Source: an uncultured Rhodospirillales bacterium (GTDB taxonomy: Bacteria; Pseudomonadota; Alphaproteobacteria; Acetobacterales; Acetobacteraceae). From it: a DNA stretch of 64,000 nt. The number at the start of each line of letters is the position of its first letter. The first letter of the stretch is position 1. A model generated the notes under the pieces. It saw nothing but the letters and a program-made list of their open reading frames with translations. It was not told the origin of the DNA and made no database searches. Positions 1 through 8,996 of this stretch are shown here, piece after piece. Where the stretch lies: NCBI GenBank assembly GCA_903835235.1, contig CAILMF010000059.1, positions 1-64,000 on the forward strand, written 5' to 3'. The position numbers and the translations under genes were made by a program.

Positions 1-1
1 G

Positions 2-598
2 ATCGGCGCGCTCAGCACCACGCAGCTGCGTGGCCTGACCAATACCGACCTGGCGGCGCTGACCACGACGCAGTTGGGCGCCCTGACGACGACCCAGCTT
101 GGCGGGCTTGCCGCCACCCAGGCGGCGGCGCTGACCACCACGGAGGTGGCGGCGCTGACCACCACCCAGGTGCGTGGCCTGGCCAGCACCCAGCTTGGCG
201 CGCTGACCACCACCCAGCTGGCGGCGCTGACCACCACTGAGGTCGGTGCGCTGACCACGACGCAGCTGGGCGTGCTGAGCACCAGCCAGGTGCCCGGGCT
301 GACCACGACCGACATTGCCGCGCTGACCTCGACCCAGGTCGTCGGACTCAGCAGCAGTCAGATCTCTGCCCTGGCCACCACCCAGGTCAGTGCCCTGTCG
401 ACCACCTCGGTCGCGGCGCTTACGACGACGCAGATGGCCGCATTCTCCACCACCCAGATCGCCTCGCTGACGACGACGCAGATCACTGGGCTTGAGACGA
501 CGGATATCGCGGCGTTGAGCTCCACACAGGTGGCCGGCTTCACCACCACCCAGTTGGGCGCGATGAATACCAGCCAGATCAACGCCCTGTTCGCCTGA
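2..598 (+). CDS. Octapeptide-repeat protein, C-terminal part (5' end outside window)
   Basis: The reading frame is open from base 2, so only the C-terminal end (about 198 residues) is visible. It consists almost entirely of an eight-residue repeat of the type A-L-T-T-T-Q-(L/V/I)-(G/A), which at DNA level is a 24-bp period. About two dozen units are present, drifting to variants such as ALSTTSVA, GLETTDIA and AMNTSQIN towards the end. The chain stops with ALFA and a TGA. Such Thr/Ser-rich short repeats, with hydrophobic residues at fixed spacing, are typical of very large surface or secreted repeat proteins of alphaproteobacteria, probably a beta-solenoid. No anchor or autotransporter domain is visible at this end. 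The export route and function cannot be judged because the rest lies upstream. Confidence 0.85.
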   Translation: MGALSTTQLRGLTNTDLAALTTTQLGALTTTQLGGLAATQAAALTTTEVAALTTTQVRGLASTQLGALTTTQLAALTTTEVGALTTTQLGVLSTSQVPGLTTTDIAALTSTQVVGLSSSQISALATTQVSALSTTSVAALTTTQMAAFSTTQIASLTTTQITGLETTDIAALSSTQVAGFTTTQLGAMNTSQINALFA

Positions 599-618
599 GG
601 AGTCGAAGCTCGCAGGGA

Positions 619-643
619 GTAACGGCCTGGCTTGGGCCGTTAC
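619..643 (+). terminator. Hairpin after the repeat-protein gene
   Basis: A 9-bp perfect stem (619-627 with 635-643, arm gtaacggcc) with a 7-base loop lies 20 bp after the stop codon. There is no T-run, so it may stop transcription weakly or only protect the 3' end. Confidence 0.5.
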
Positions 644-1250
644 CTGTCCCGTCTGCCGGCGCCGCGGCGGCGTGACGCAACGCCGAGAGCGCGACCGTGG
701 CGCCCGCCGGTAGGAGCCAGCCGCCCTGGACGGGCCCGCAGAGCTTGCCCAGGCGGCGCAGGCCGCAGGGCTGCATGCCCAGCTCCTCCGGCACCAGCCC
801 GGCCACGTCCTCCCCTCGTCGAGGCTGGCCACAGGTCGGCCGGCTGAAGATGCAGGCCCCGTCGAATTTTAGCGGCTTCCTGCCGAAAACTACCCGCCAC
901 CGCGCTTCAGCTTGGCGCCCGGCGTGGTCCGAACCGCCGCCAGCCGGAGCGATGACCTGCCGGGGCTCGCCGTCAAGGCGGTACGTAGCTGGTTGAGCCA
1001 GGTTGGGGCGACGACCCTGGTCATCGAGCCTGGCTGCCCGTGGGAGAACGCCTGCAACAAAAGCCTCAACGGCAGCGGGCCTGGCGGGCAATGGGTCGCC
1101 CGCCGGGGTTGCGCCGCGATCACGAAGCCGGTGTCGAGATTTTCGCGTTTCCGTCCCTGGCGCTTCTCGCGCTAGCCTGTGGGCAATACGGCCCAGGGGG
1201 GTAAACCCCCGGCGCCATCCCGCCCACCTGCCAAGAAGAACCGCCAACCA
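644..1250. other. Gap with degenerate coding material, no intact gene
   Basis: About 600 bp separate the repeat protein from the flavin monooxygenase. Open frames occur on both strands, but none has a credible start or family pattern except the short transposase remnant at 912-1085. The rest (644-911 and 1086-1250) shows no feature I can name. Confidence 0.5.
912..1085 (+). pseudogene. Remnant of IS3-family transposase (OrfB)
   Basis: The frame gives a stretch containing VRSWLSQVGATTLVIEPG followed by CPWEN and a degenerate N-K-S-L-N-G. In intact IS3-family OrfB transposases this region reads R-(D/E)-W-L-x-x-V-G-x-x-T-x-x-I-E-P-G-S-P-W-E-N-G-Y-x-E-S-F-N-G, at the third acidic residue of the DDE active site. 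Here the catalytic Glu position is Lys (NKSLNG), the upstream D-N-G-P-E motif is damaged, and the similarity ends soon after. It is therefore an old fragment without terminal repeats. About 60 residues of the usual 280 remain. Confidence 0.65.
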
Positions 1251-2762
1251 ATGTCCGAGACCGCCGCCCTGAGCCGCCCCGCAACCGCCCCGGCTGCGGG
1301 CACCGAGCATTTCGACGTGCTGATCGTCGGTGCCGGCATTTCCGGCGTCGGCGCCGCCTATCACCTGGCCACCCAATGCCCGGACAAGAGCTATGTGGTG
1401 CTGGAGACCGAGGCGGCCTTCGGCGGCACCTGGTGGACGCATAAATACCCGGGCATCCGCAGCGACTCGGACCTGCACACCTTCGGCTACCGCTTCAAGC
1501 CATGGCGTGGCGCGCCGATCGCGACCGCCGAGGAAATCCTGCGCTACATGGGCGAGGTGATCGACGAGAACGACCTGGCGCGGCACATCCGCTACGACCA
1601 CCGGATCGAGCACGCCGCCTGGGACAGCACCGCGAAGCTGTGGACCGTGGAAGCGCTGGACAAGGCCAGCGGCACGCCGCGCCGCTTCACCTGCAACTTC
1701 CTCTACATGTGCCAGGGCTATTACCGGCATCGCCAGGGCTACATGCCGGAATGGGCCGGCATGGCCGACTACCAGGGCCGCATCGTGCATTCCGAGGAAT
1801 GGCCGGAAGACCTGGAATATGCCGGCAAGCGGGTGCTGGTCATCGGCTCCGGCGCCACCGCGGCCACCATCATCCCCGCGATGGCCGCCAAGGCCGCGCA
1901 TGTGACGATGCTGCAGCGCAGCCCGACCTTCTTCCGCGCCGGGCGCAATGCGATCGAGATGGTCGAGGAACTGCGCGCGCTCGGCATCGACGAGGCCTGG
2001 ATCCACGAGATCACCCGCCGGAAGATCCTGTTCGAGCAGGACAAGTTCACCCGCATGACCTTCGCCAACCCCGAACGGGTGAAGCAGGAACTGCTGGGCG
2101 TGGTCCGCAGCTACCTCGGCCCCGACTACGACATCGACAAGCACTTCACGCCCAGCTACCGGCCATGGCGCCAGCGCATCGCCTTCATCCCCGATGGCGA
2201 CCTGTTCCAGGGCATCGCCTCGGGCAAGGCCAGCGTGGTCACCGACGAGATCGAGCGCTTCACGCCGAAGGGCGTGCTGACCAAGGGCGGGCAGGAGATC
2301 GAGGCCGATATCGTCGTGGCCGCGACGGGCTTCCACCTGAACGTGCTGGGCGACATCGCCTTCGAGATCGACGGCAAGCCGCTGGATTTCCATGACACCG
2401 TGACCTACCGGGGCATGATGTTCACGGGCATTCCGAACATGGCCTGGGTGTTCGGCTATTTCCGCGCCAGCTGGACGTTGCGGGCCGACCTGGTGGGCGA
2501 CTTCGTCTGCCGGCTGCTGAAGCACATGGACCAGAAGGGCGTGCGCCAAGTGGAAGTGGCGCTGCGGCCCGAGGACAAGGACATGCCGATCCTGCCTTGG
2601 ATCGACCCGGAGAACTTCAACCCGGGCTACCTGATGCGCGGCATGCACCTGCTGCCCAAGCGCGGCGACAAGCCGGAATGGCAGCATAACCAGGACTACT
2701 GGGCGGAAAAGGACGAGTTCCCGAAGACCAGCCTGGACGACGCGGCCTTCGTCTACAAGTAA
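1251..2762 (+). CDS. Flavin-containing monooxygenase (Baeyer-Villiger type)
   Basis: A predicted 503-residue FAD- and NADPH-dependent monooxygenase that would insert oxygen into ketones or oxygenate N/S atoms. The FAD-binding GAGISG lies near residue 25. The second Rossmann motif GSGATAAT lies near residue 200, just after YQGRIVHSEEWP, which fits the Baeyer-Villiger fingerprint (F/Y)xGxxxHxxxWP. FGGTWW near residue 55 and the ATGF motif near residue 360 are also typical. The frame is open further upstream, but ATG 1251 starts about 20 residues before the FAD motif, as in the family. It stands alone, with a terminator-like hairpin after it, so the substrate is unknown. Confidence 0.88.
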   Translation: MSETAALSRPATAPAAGTEHFDVLIVGAGISGVGAAYHLATQCPDKSYVVLETEAAFGGTWWTHKYPGIRSDSDLHTFGYRFKPWRGAPIATAEEILRYMGEVIDENDLARHIRYDHRIEHAAWDSTAKLWTVEALDKASGTPRRFTCNFLYMCQGYYRHRQGYMPEWAGMADYQGRIVHSEEWPEDLEYAGKRVLVIGSGATAATIIPAMAAKAAHVTMLQRSPTFFRAGRNAIEMVEELRALGIDEAWIHEITRRKILFEQDKFTRMTFANPERVKQELLGVVRSYLGPDYDIDKHFTPSYRPWRQRIAFIPDGDLFQGIASGKASVVTDEIERFTPKGVLTKGGQEIEADIVVAATGFHLNVLGDIAFEIDGKPLDFHDTVTYRGMMFTGIPNMAWVFGYFRASWTLRADLVGDFVCRLLKHMDQKGVRQVEVALRPEDKDMPILPWIDPENFNPGYLMRGMHLLPKRGDKPEWQHNQDYWAEKDEFPKTSLDDAAFVYK

Positions 2763-2773
2763 CCGGAAAAGGT

Positions 2774-2795
2774 CGGGGAGAAGGTATTCTCCCCG
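2774..2795 (+). terminator. Hairpin between convergent genes
   Basis: A 9-bp perfect stem (cggggagaa, 2774-2782 with 2787-2795) with a 4-base loop lies 11 bp past the monooxygenase stop. A second, imperfect dyad follows at 2818-2847. Both lie between the convergent monooxygenase and FKBP genes. Confidence 0.6.
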
Positions 2796-2851
2796 AACCC
2801 CTCATCTATTTCTGTGGGTTTGGGGAGGACATCCGACCTCCTCCAAACGCC

Positions 2852-3184
2852 TCAGCCGACGCCGAGCAGCTCGACCTCGAAGATCAGCGTGGCATTCGGC
2901 GGAATGACGCCGCCGGCGCCGCGGGCGCCGTAGCCCAGCTCCGGCGGGATCACCAGCGTGCGGGTGCCGCCCACCTTCATGCCGGCGAAGCCCTGGTCCC
3001 AGCCGCCAATCACCTGGCCGACGCCAAGCTGGAACTGGAAGGGCTGGCCGCGGTCGCGCGAGCTGTCGAACTTCTTGCCCTTGTTCTCCGGCTTGCTCTC
3101 ATCGAACAGCCAGCCGGTGTAGTGCACCGAAATGCGCTGGCCGGCAGTGGCTTCGGCACCGGTGCCGATCTTGGTATCCGTCAT
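2852..3184 (-). CDS. FKBP-type peptidyl-prolyl cis-trans isomerase
   Basis: A single FKBP domain of 110 residues catalysing proline cis-trans isomerisation. Visible hallmarks are VHYTGWLFD near residue 20, [13 protein letters not shown], the pocket motif [16 protein letters not shown], and the C-terminal strand [10 protein letters not shown]. There is no signal peptide, so it should be cytoplasmic. The frame is open much further upstream, but the upstream stretch is Arg/Pro-rich noise. ATG 3184 is preceded by a good AGGAGA ribosome binding site. It is divergent from the MFS gene. Confidence 0.93.
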   Translation of the reverse strand: MTDTKIGTGAEATAGQRISVHYTGWLFDESKPENKGKKFDSSRDRGQPFQFQLGVGQVIGGWDQGFAGMKVGGTRTLVIPPELGYGARGAGGVIPPNATLIFEVELLGVG

Positions 3185-3288
3185 GGGGTCTCTCCTTGGC
3201 CTCTCACCGGGGCTTCTGACCACGCCGCGGGGCGGGCCGGCAAGGGGTGCGCATTTGGGCGGCGGCGCCGGGCGGGCTAAGCAGAGCC

Positions 3289-4494
3289 ATGCCCCATGCG
3301 CCGATGCCTGCCGCCCCGCCGAAAATGCCCTGGGCCCTGCTTGCCGCCGCGGCCTTGGGCATGTTCGCCGCCTCCTCCTCCGGCACCTCGCGCGCGCCCT
3401 TCCTGCTGGACATGTCGCGGGATTTGACGACCAGCCTGCCGCTGGTGGCAAACCTGGTGGCCGGAACCTCGGTCGCCTGGGGCATCGCCTCCCTGGTCGC
3501 GGGCGCGGGGTCGGACCGGCTGGGCCGGCGGCCCTTCCTTATCGGCGGGCCGCTGGGCGTGGCCTTCTGCATGGTCATGGTCGCGCTGTCGCAAAGCTTC
3601 TGGGTGGTGGCGCTGTGGGCGACGCTGGGCGGCGGCTGCGCCGGTGCTTTTACGGGTGTCATCATGGCCGAGGCATCGTCGCGCGTGCAGGACCGCCAGC
3701 GCGGCCGGGCGCTGGGCTGGGTCATGGCCGGGCAATCCCTGACACTGCTGGTCGGCGTGCCAATGGCGGCGTGGATTGGCGTTTATATCGGCTGGCGCGG
3801 GGTGAACCTGTGCGTCGCGGCGTTGGCGCTGGCGGCGGCGGCCGGGCTGTTCGCCACCACCAGGCGCCCAGCCGGCGAGCGGCGCGGCGGCAAGGGCGGC
3901 GGCGCCAGCTATCGCGCCGCGCTTTCTGGCCCGATGCTGCGGCTGCTGCTGATGGGGATGGCGGAGCGCATCTGCTACGCGCTGACCGCGGTGTACTTCG
4001 CCACGTTCTTGCAGGTGACCTACGCGCTTTCCCTGGGCGCGGTGGCGCTGCCGCTGGCACTGTTCGCCGCTGGCAATATCCTGGGCACCCTGGTCGGCGG
4101 GCAATTGGCGGACCGGCTGCCCAACCGGCTTTTTACGTTTGCCGGGGCCATGCTCGGTTCCGCCTGCATGGCGCTGCCGCTGTTCCGCTACACGCCTGGG
4201 CTGGCGACCTCGGTGGGGTTGGGCTTCGGCTATGTCTTCGTCACCTCCATGGCCAGGCCGGCGCTGATGGCCTCCCTGGCGAATGTGCCGGAGGCGGTGC
4301 GCGGCACCGTGTTGGGGCTGAACGTCACCGCCGCCAGCTTCGGCTGGCTCGGCGCTGCTTCCCTGGGGGGCTGGATGATGGCGGCGCAGGGCTTTGCCGG
4401 ATTCGGCCCGCTGGCGGCGCTGATGGCGGTGGCGGCGGCGCTCTTCGCCGTGGTGCCGCTCAGCCGCCGCGGGCGCGCGCCAGCCGCTGAATAA
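3289..4494 (+). CDS. MFS transporter
   Basis: A 401-residue inner-membrane protein with about 12 hydrophobic segments, of the major facilitator superfamily. The loop after the second helix carries [13 protein letters not shown], the family's G-x-x-x-D-R-x-G-R-R signature. A charged Gly/Lys/Arg-rich central loop (RRGGKGG, near residue 200) separates the two six-helix halves. ATG 3289 is chosen because the residues before it are not hydrophobic or conserved and an in-frame GTG at 3247 adds only 14 residues. The 3' end overlaps the end of the convergent Bug gene by 35 bp. The substrate cannot be deduced; the family includes drug and acid exporters. Confidence 0.85.
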   Translation: MPHAPMPAAPPKMPWALLAAAALGMFAASSSGTSRAPFLLDMSRDLTTSLPLVANLVAGTSVAWGIASLVAGAGSDRLGRRPFLIGGPLGVAFCMVMVALSQSFWVVALWATLGGGCAGAFTGVIMAEASSRVQDRQRGRALGWVMAGQSLTLLVGVPMAAWIGVYIGWRGVNLCVAALALAAAAGLFATTRRPAGERRGGKGGGASYRAALSGPMLRLLLMGMAERICYALTAVYFATFLQVTYALSLGAVALPLALFAAGNILGTLVGGQLADRLPNRLFTFAGAMLGSACMALPLFRYTPGLATSVGLGFGYVFVTSMARPALMASLANVPEAVRGTVLGLNVTAASFGWLGAASLGGWMMAAQGFAGFGPLAALMAVAAALFAVVPLSRRGRAPAAE

Positions 4495-5419
4495 GGAAGG
4501 CGCGCAGGCCGGCAGGGGTGGCCTGTTCCGGCGTGGGTGGCTCGATGGCCAGGCGGGCGTACTCCTCCGCCATGCCGGGGGCGGTGACGCTGGCGGCCAG
4601 GGTCCGCGCCAGGGCCTCCAGCACTGGCTGCGGCGTGCCGAGTGGCGCCACCAGGCCGACGAAGGCGCCTTCCACCAGGCCGGGAAAGCCGAGTTCGGTG
4701 AAGCTGGGTACCGCCGCGGCCACGCCGACGCGCTGCGCCGCGGCGATGGCCAGGATGCGCCCGCCGCCCGGCTGGGCCAGCGGCAGCAGGGTGGAAAGCT
4801 CGGTGAACAGGGCGTCGATATTGCCGGCCATCACATCGGCCAGGGCCTCGCCGCCGCCGCGATAGGCCACCTCCACCAGCTCGATCCCCGCGAGACGGCT
4901 GAGCTGGTGCAGCGCCACCTGGCCGGAGGTGCCGACGCCGGGATGCCCGGCGCTGAGCTGGCCGGGGCGGGCCTTGGCGCGCGCGATGAACTCGGCCAAC
5001 GTGGCCGGCCCGCGCGGCGGCACCATCACGGCGGAATGCGAGCGGCTCATCAGCCCGATGGGGGCGAAGATCTTCAGCGGGTCCTGCAACCCATCCGCCG
5101 CCTTGGGGTCCAGCAGCAGCGCGCCGTCGGAGCCGACCAGCAGCGTGTAGCCATCCGGCCGCGCCTGGGCGACCAGGCCGGCGGCCAGGCTGCCACCGGC
5201 GCCGGCGCGGTTTTCCACCACGCAGGGCTGGCGCAGCCTTTCAGACCATATTGGGGCCAACAAGCGGGCGATCTTGTCCACATTGCCGCCGGGGGCGAAG
5301 GGCACCACCAGCCGGATGGGATGGTCTGGCCAGGACTGCGCCCGCGCGGGCGCCGCAAGCAGCGCGGCCCCGGCCAGCAGGGTGCGGCGGTCAAGCACGC
5401 GGCAGCCACTCCGGCGCAT
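4460..5419 (-). CDS. Bug-family (TctC-type) periplasmic substrate-binding protein
   Basis: A 319-residue tripartite tricarboxylate transporter receptor. An Arg-rich signal peptide (DRRTLLAGAALLAAPARAQ, possibly Tat-type) is followed by the family start WPDHPIRLVVPFAPGGNVD and ENRAGAGG. It would capture a carboxylate in the periplasm. It starts inside the end of the upstream CoA-transferase gene: ATG 5419 overlaps it by 29 bp, and an alternative GTG at 5398 by 8 bp. The two are therefore translated together, and the receptor's ligand is probably the acid handled by that cluster. No TctA/TctB genes are adjacent. Confidence 0.9.
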   Translation of the reverse strand: MRRSGCRVLDRRTLLAGAALLAAPARAQSWPDHPIRLVVPFAPGGNVDKIARLLAPIWSERLRQPCVVENRAGAGGSLAAGLVAQARPDGYTLLVGSDGALLLDPKAADGLQDPLKIFAPIGLMSRSHSAVMVPPRGPATLAEFIARAKARPGQLSAGHPGVGTSGQVALHQLSRLAGIELVEVAYRGGGEALADVMAGNIDALFTELSTLLPLAQPGGGRILAIAAAQRVGVAAAVPSFTELGFPGLVEGAFVGLVAPLGTPQPVLEALARTLAASVTAPGMAEEYARLAIEPPTPEQATPAGLRAFLIQRLARARGG

Positions 5420-6785
5420 GGGTGCCCAGCGGCACCGGCGGCAGGGTCGGGCGCGGTGGCGTGGCGCTCATCCGCAGCGGCGAGCGCATGCAGCGCAGCA
5501 AGCCCAGTGGGCCGGGGATCTCCACATCCATCATGGCAGCGGCGGCCTTGTCCGGCAGGTCGCCGGGCATGTGCGCGGCGGCTTCGGCGTCGATAAGCCC
5601 CTGCGCGCGCATCCAGTGGCCGATGCCGGCCAGCGAGACCCGTACCAGCCAGGAGCCGCCGATGGTGGCGCGGCGATGCAACGCGACCATGGTGCCGAAG
5701 GCCATCAGGTTGCCGCTGATATAGTCGATGGCGGCACAGGGCAGCAGCGCGGGCGCGCCTGGCTTGCCCGTGGCATGGGCGATGCCGGTGGCGCTCTGCA
5801 CGATGGTGTCGTAGCCGCGCCGCTGGCTCCAGGGTCCGACGCGACCCCAGGCCGAGAGCGTCGCCATCACCAGGCCGGGGCGCATGGCGGCCAGTTCCTC
5901 GAAGCCCAGGCCGCGCCGGGCCAGGGTGCCTGGGCGATAGCTCTGGATGAAGACATCGGCCTCCCGCACCAGGGCGCGGAGCTTGTCGGCCTGGTCGGCC
6001 TCGCGCAGGTCCAGGTAGGTGCTGCGCTTGCCGATGCCGGTGTCGATATCCAGCATGCCCGCGCCGGGCAGGTCGCGGCGGCTAATCTTCAGCACGTCGG
6101 CGCCGTGTTCCGCCAGCGTGCGGCAGGCCACCGGCCCGGCGATGACGCGGGTCATGTCCAGAGCGCGGATGCCACCCAGCGGGCGGTCAGCGACGGGCAG
6201 CGGCTGCACCGGGGCATCGCCGATGCGCTCGATCTCGATCACTGGCAGGCTGGCCACGGCGGCGTTGTGCGGGTGCGCCGCCCATTCCTCCGGCGAGCGG
6301 ACGAAAGACGCCACGCCGCCGCCTTCATGGATGGCGGTCTCCAATTCTTCGCCGGCGCGGGTCAGCACGGCGGCGCGTACCGCGGCGGGGTCGGCGGCGA
6401 CGCCGAGTGCCTTGATGTTGGCGTCCCGCAGATGCGGGAAATTGCAGTGCAGGAAGACGTGGCGGCCATCTGCGGTGGGGTAGAAGCCGCTGAACGGGTC
6501 GCGTTCATGCGCGGGTGGGGCACCATCCAGCAGCAGGTATTGGTGGCCGCGCAGGCTGGCCACGGCCTCGGTGACATCCACGCTGAGCTGCTGCGCGGGG
6601 TGGCGCAGCGACCACAGCGCATTGGCGGCGACACCCACGGCGGCGAGCGAGGCGGCACCGGCGGCGCCCAGCCGATAGCGCGTGGGCAGCACTGGGTCGG
6701 CGCCGGTGAAGCTGACGTCGCCATGCAGGCCGGCAAGCGCCAGCAGGTGGTGCAGCGCGGCGATGGGGCGTTGGGTCTCGGGCAT
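5391..6785 (-). CDS. Class III CoA-transferase (CaiB/BaiF) with permuted half-domains
   Basis: A 464-residue member of the family III CoA-transferases, which move CoA between carboxylic acids. The domain order is unusual. The first 200 residues carry pieces normally found in the second half (SVDVTEAVASL, then TADGRHVFLHCNFPH). Near residue 210 comes the usual N-terminal motif LGGIRALDMTRVIAGPVA with EHGADVLKI. The order resembles a permutation also known from a longer subfamily of these proteins. It follows the SMP-30 gene by 13 bp and overlaps the Bug gene, so 8888 to 4460 looks like one operon. Donor and acceptor acids are unknown. Confidence 0.85.
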   Translation of the reverse strand: MPETQRPIAALHHLLALAGLHGDVSFTGADPVLPTRYRLGAAGAASLAAVGVAANALWSLRHPAQQLSVDVTEAVASLRGHQYLLLDGAPPAHERDPFSGFYPTADGRHVFLHCNFPHLRDANIKALGVAADPAAVRAAVLTRAGEELETAIHEGGGVASFVRSPEEWAAHPHNAAVASLPVIEIERIGDAPVQPLPVADRPLGGIRALDMTRVIAGPVACRTLAEHGADVLKISRRDLPGAGMLDIDTGIGKRSTYLDLREADQADKLRALVREADVFIQSYRPGTLARRGLGFEELAAMRPGLVMATLSAWGRVGPWSQRRGYDTIVQSATGIAHATGKPGAPALLPCAAIDYISGNLMAFGTMVALHRRATIGGSWLVRVSLAGIGHWMRAQGLIDAEAAAHMPGDLPDKAAAAMMDVEIPGPLGLLRCMRSPLRMSATPPRPTLPPVPLGTHAPEWLPRA

Positions 6786-6798
6786 CTTGGCCTCCCGC

Positions 6799-7686
6799 TT
6801 ACTGGTGAGAGAACATGCGCTTGCCGGCTACAGGCATGCGCGCGACCAGGATAGTGCTGCTCTCGGCTTCAGTGATGAACAGGCTGCGATTGTCTTCGCC
6901 GCCATAGGCGATGTTGACGGTGCTGCGGCCCTTGCAGGTCTTCACGATGGCCAGCTCCTCGGCGTAGCGATTGTAGAGGCGGATCACGCCGGCGGTGGGG
7001 TGGGCCACGGCCAGGTTGCCGTCCTCGTCCAGCGCCAGGCCATCGGGGCCAGCGCTCGGCAACTGCACGAACAGGCCGGTGCGGAGCTGCTCGGTCGGGT
7101 CGTGCGTGGCGATGCGCCACACCGCATTGGCGCGGGTGACGGCGACGAAGAGCGCGGTCTCGCGCCGGTCGAACACCAGCCCGTTCGGGCTGGGGGCGTT
7201 GCTGATCAGGCAGTCCAGCTTGCCGGCGGCGCTGTAGCGGAACACGCGGCCGGTCGGGTCCTGCAGGCCGGTGCGGCCCTGGTCGGTGAAGCAGACATCG
7301 CCGTTGCTGTGGAACACCAGGTCGTTGAGCCCCTTGAAGCTTTCGCCCGGCGCGGGGCCGCCGACCAAGGTTTCCACGCGGCCGGTTGAGGGGTCGAAGA
7401 CCACCAGGCCGCGGCGGCGGTCGGCGATGAAGGCGCGGCCGTCCTGGTGGAACTTCAGCCCGTTCGGCGCGCCATCATATTCCAGCGCCATCTCCCACTG
7501 GCCGCTGGCGGAGATGCGGTGCAGGCGGCCTAGGCGCGTATCCACGCACCACAGATTGCCGTCGCGGTCGAAGCTGGGGCCTTCCAGGGAATTGCGGCGG
7601 GCGCTGCCGCTGCGGGGATCGGCGACCACGGCGCGCAGGTTTTCTGGCAGCGTGGCGAAGACGGTGGTCTCGATGATTTCGGGCAT
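6799..7686 (-). CDS. SMP-30/gluconolactonase/LRE-like beta-propeller
   Basis: A 295-residue predicted six-bladed propeller of the gluconolactonase/regucalcin family, which hydrolyse lactones using one divalent metal. EGPSFDRDGNLWCVD near residue 35 supplies the metal-binding Glu, with NGLKF, FKGLNDLVFHSNGDVCFTD and SPNGLVFD giving the recurring Asn/Asp positions. No signal peptide is present. ATG 7686 overlaps the TGA of the upstream CoA-transferase gene in a TGATG arrangement, a sign of coupled translation. GTG 7689 is one codon earlier. In context it may open a lactone formed in the CoA-transferase pathway. Confidence 0.87.
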   Translation of the reverse strand: MPEIIETTVFATLPENLRAVVADPRSGSARRNSLEGPSFDRDGNLWCVDTRLGRLHRISASGQWEMALEYDGAPNGLKFHQDGRAFIADRRRGLVVFDPSTGRVETLVGGPAPGESFKGLNDLVFHSNGDVCFTDQGRTGLQDPTGRVFRYSAAGKLDCLISNAPSPNGLVFDRRETALFVAVTRANAVWRIATHDPTEQLRTGLFVQLPSAGPDGLALDEDGNLAVAHPTAGVIRLYNRYAEELAIVKTCKGRSTVNIAYGGEDNRSLFITEAESSTILVARMPVAGKRMFSHQ

Positions 7687-8888
7687 CACACCACTCCCTG
7701 CTCGCGCAGCGCGGCGATATCGGCCGCGTCCAGGCCGAGTTCGCCCAGCACGGCATTGGTGTCCTGGCCCAGCTGCGGCGGCGGCGAGGCCACGCCCGGC
7801 AAGCCGCTGGCCAGGCGGAAGCCCGGGCGGGTGACGGCGATGTCGCGGTCCACGCCCGGCGCATCAGGGAAATGCTGCACCACGCTGCGCGCTTCGATAT
7901 GCGGATGCGCCAGCATCTCCGGCAGCGTCAGGATCGGCCCGCAGGGCACGCCGGCGGCGCTGAACCGCGCTTCCCATTCACGCGCGCTCGCCTCGGCCAG
8001 CTTGGCTTCCAACACCTCCCGCAGGGCCACGCGGTTGGCCAGGCGCTGCGGCCGATTGGCAAAGCGCGGGTCGGCACGGAAGGCGACGCCCGTCGCCTCG
8101 CACAGTGCGTCAAACTGCTTTTCCTCGTTGCAGACGATGTTGATCTGGCCTTCGCCGCAACGGAACGTGCCGGAGGGTGACGAGGTCGGGTTCTCGTTGC
8201 CGATGGCCTTCGGCGTGATGCCGGCATTGTAGAAATTGGAAACCGGCCAGGCCGCCATGGTGCTCAGCGTAGCGTCCAGCATCGCCACATCGATGCACTC
8301 GCCCTCCCCGGTGACGCTGCGGCGATACAGCGCTGAGGACATGGCGAAGGCGGCGACGATGGCGGCCATGCTGTCACAGACCACGTAGCCGGCGCGGGTC
8401 GGCGCGGTTTCGGCGGTGCCGGTCACGCTCATCAACCCGGAAAAGCCCTGGATGATTTGGTCGTAGCTCGGGCGCTGACTGAGTGGGCCTTCCTGGCCGA
8501 AGCCGGAGACTGCGCAGTAGATGATGCGCGGGTTCACCGCCTTGAGTTCCGCGTAGCCCAGGTCGAGGCGCTGCATGGCGCCGGGGCGGAAATTCTCGAA
8601 GACGATGTCGGCCTTGGCCACCAGGCGCAGGAACAGCGCCTTGCCGCGCGCATCCTTCAGGTTCAGCGTCAGGCTGCGCTTGCCGGCATTCATCGCCAGG
8701 AAGCTGGTGCCCATCAGCTTCTTGCTGAGTTCCAGGTCGGCGCCCAGCTTGCGCGCCAGGTCGCCGCTGCCGGGCACTTCCACCTTGATGACCTCGGCCC
8801 CCAGCATCGCCATTTGCAGCGAGGCCAAGGGGCCGGCGATGATATTGCTGAGGTCCAATACGCGGACCCCTTCCAGCAGCCTTGCCAT
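7686..8888 (-). CDS. Class III CoA-transferase (CaiB/BaiF)
   Basis: A 400-residue CoA-transferase in the standard domain order. It starts LLEGVRVLDLSNIIAGP with GAEVIKVEVPGSGD, then the CoA-binding stretch GKRSLTLNLKDARGK, ENFRPG, FGQEGP, and the returning domain with GEGECIDVAMLDA near residue 220. The frame is open for another 2 kb upstream, but that is antisense to real genes. ATG 8888 begins exactly where the family does. It is the first gene of the minus-strand operon, is coupled to the SMP-30 gene, and diverges from a Bug receptor across a 108-bp gap that should hold both promoters. Confidence 0.9.
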   Translation of the reverse strand: MARLLEGVRVLDLSNIIAGPLASLQMAMLGAEVIKVEVPGSGDLARKLGADLELSKKLMGTSFLAMNAGKRSLTLNLKDARGKALFLRLVAKADIVFENFRPGAMQRLDLGYAELKAVNPRIIYCAVSGFGQEGPLSQRPSYDQIIQGFSGLMSVTGTAETAPTRAGYVVCDSMAAIVAAFAMSSALYRRSVTGEGECIDVAMLDATLSTMAAWPVSNFYNAGITPKAIGNENPTSSPSGTFRCGEGQINIVCNEEKQFDALCEATGVAFRADPRFANRPQRLANRVALREVLEAKLAEASAREWEARFSAAGVPCGPILTLPEMLAHPHIEARSVVQHFPDAPGVDRDIAVTRPGFRLASGLPGVASPPPQLGQDTNAVLGELGLDAADIAALREQGVV

Positions 8889-8996
8889 CTCGGACGCATT
8901 CTCCCGTGGTTGCGCCAAGTCTGGCACCGCGCGCGCAAGCTGACCACTTCCCCCCGGCCGCGGGATGTGGGAAATTTTCTGCACGGAGGAACCGAC

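Noticed and set aside
579..2687. 702-codon minus-strand frame opposite the monooxygenase
   Set aside because: It is antisense to a gene with clear FAD and Baeyer-Villiger motifs; its product is His/Arg/Ala-rich noise typical of the reverse frame of high-GC genes.
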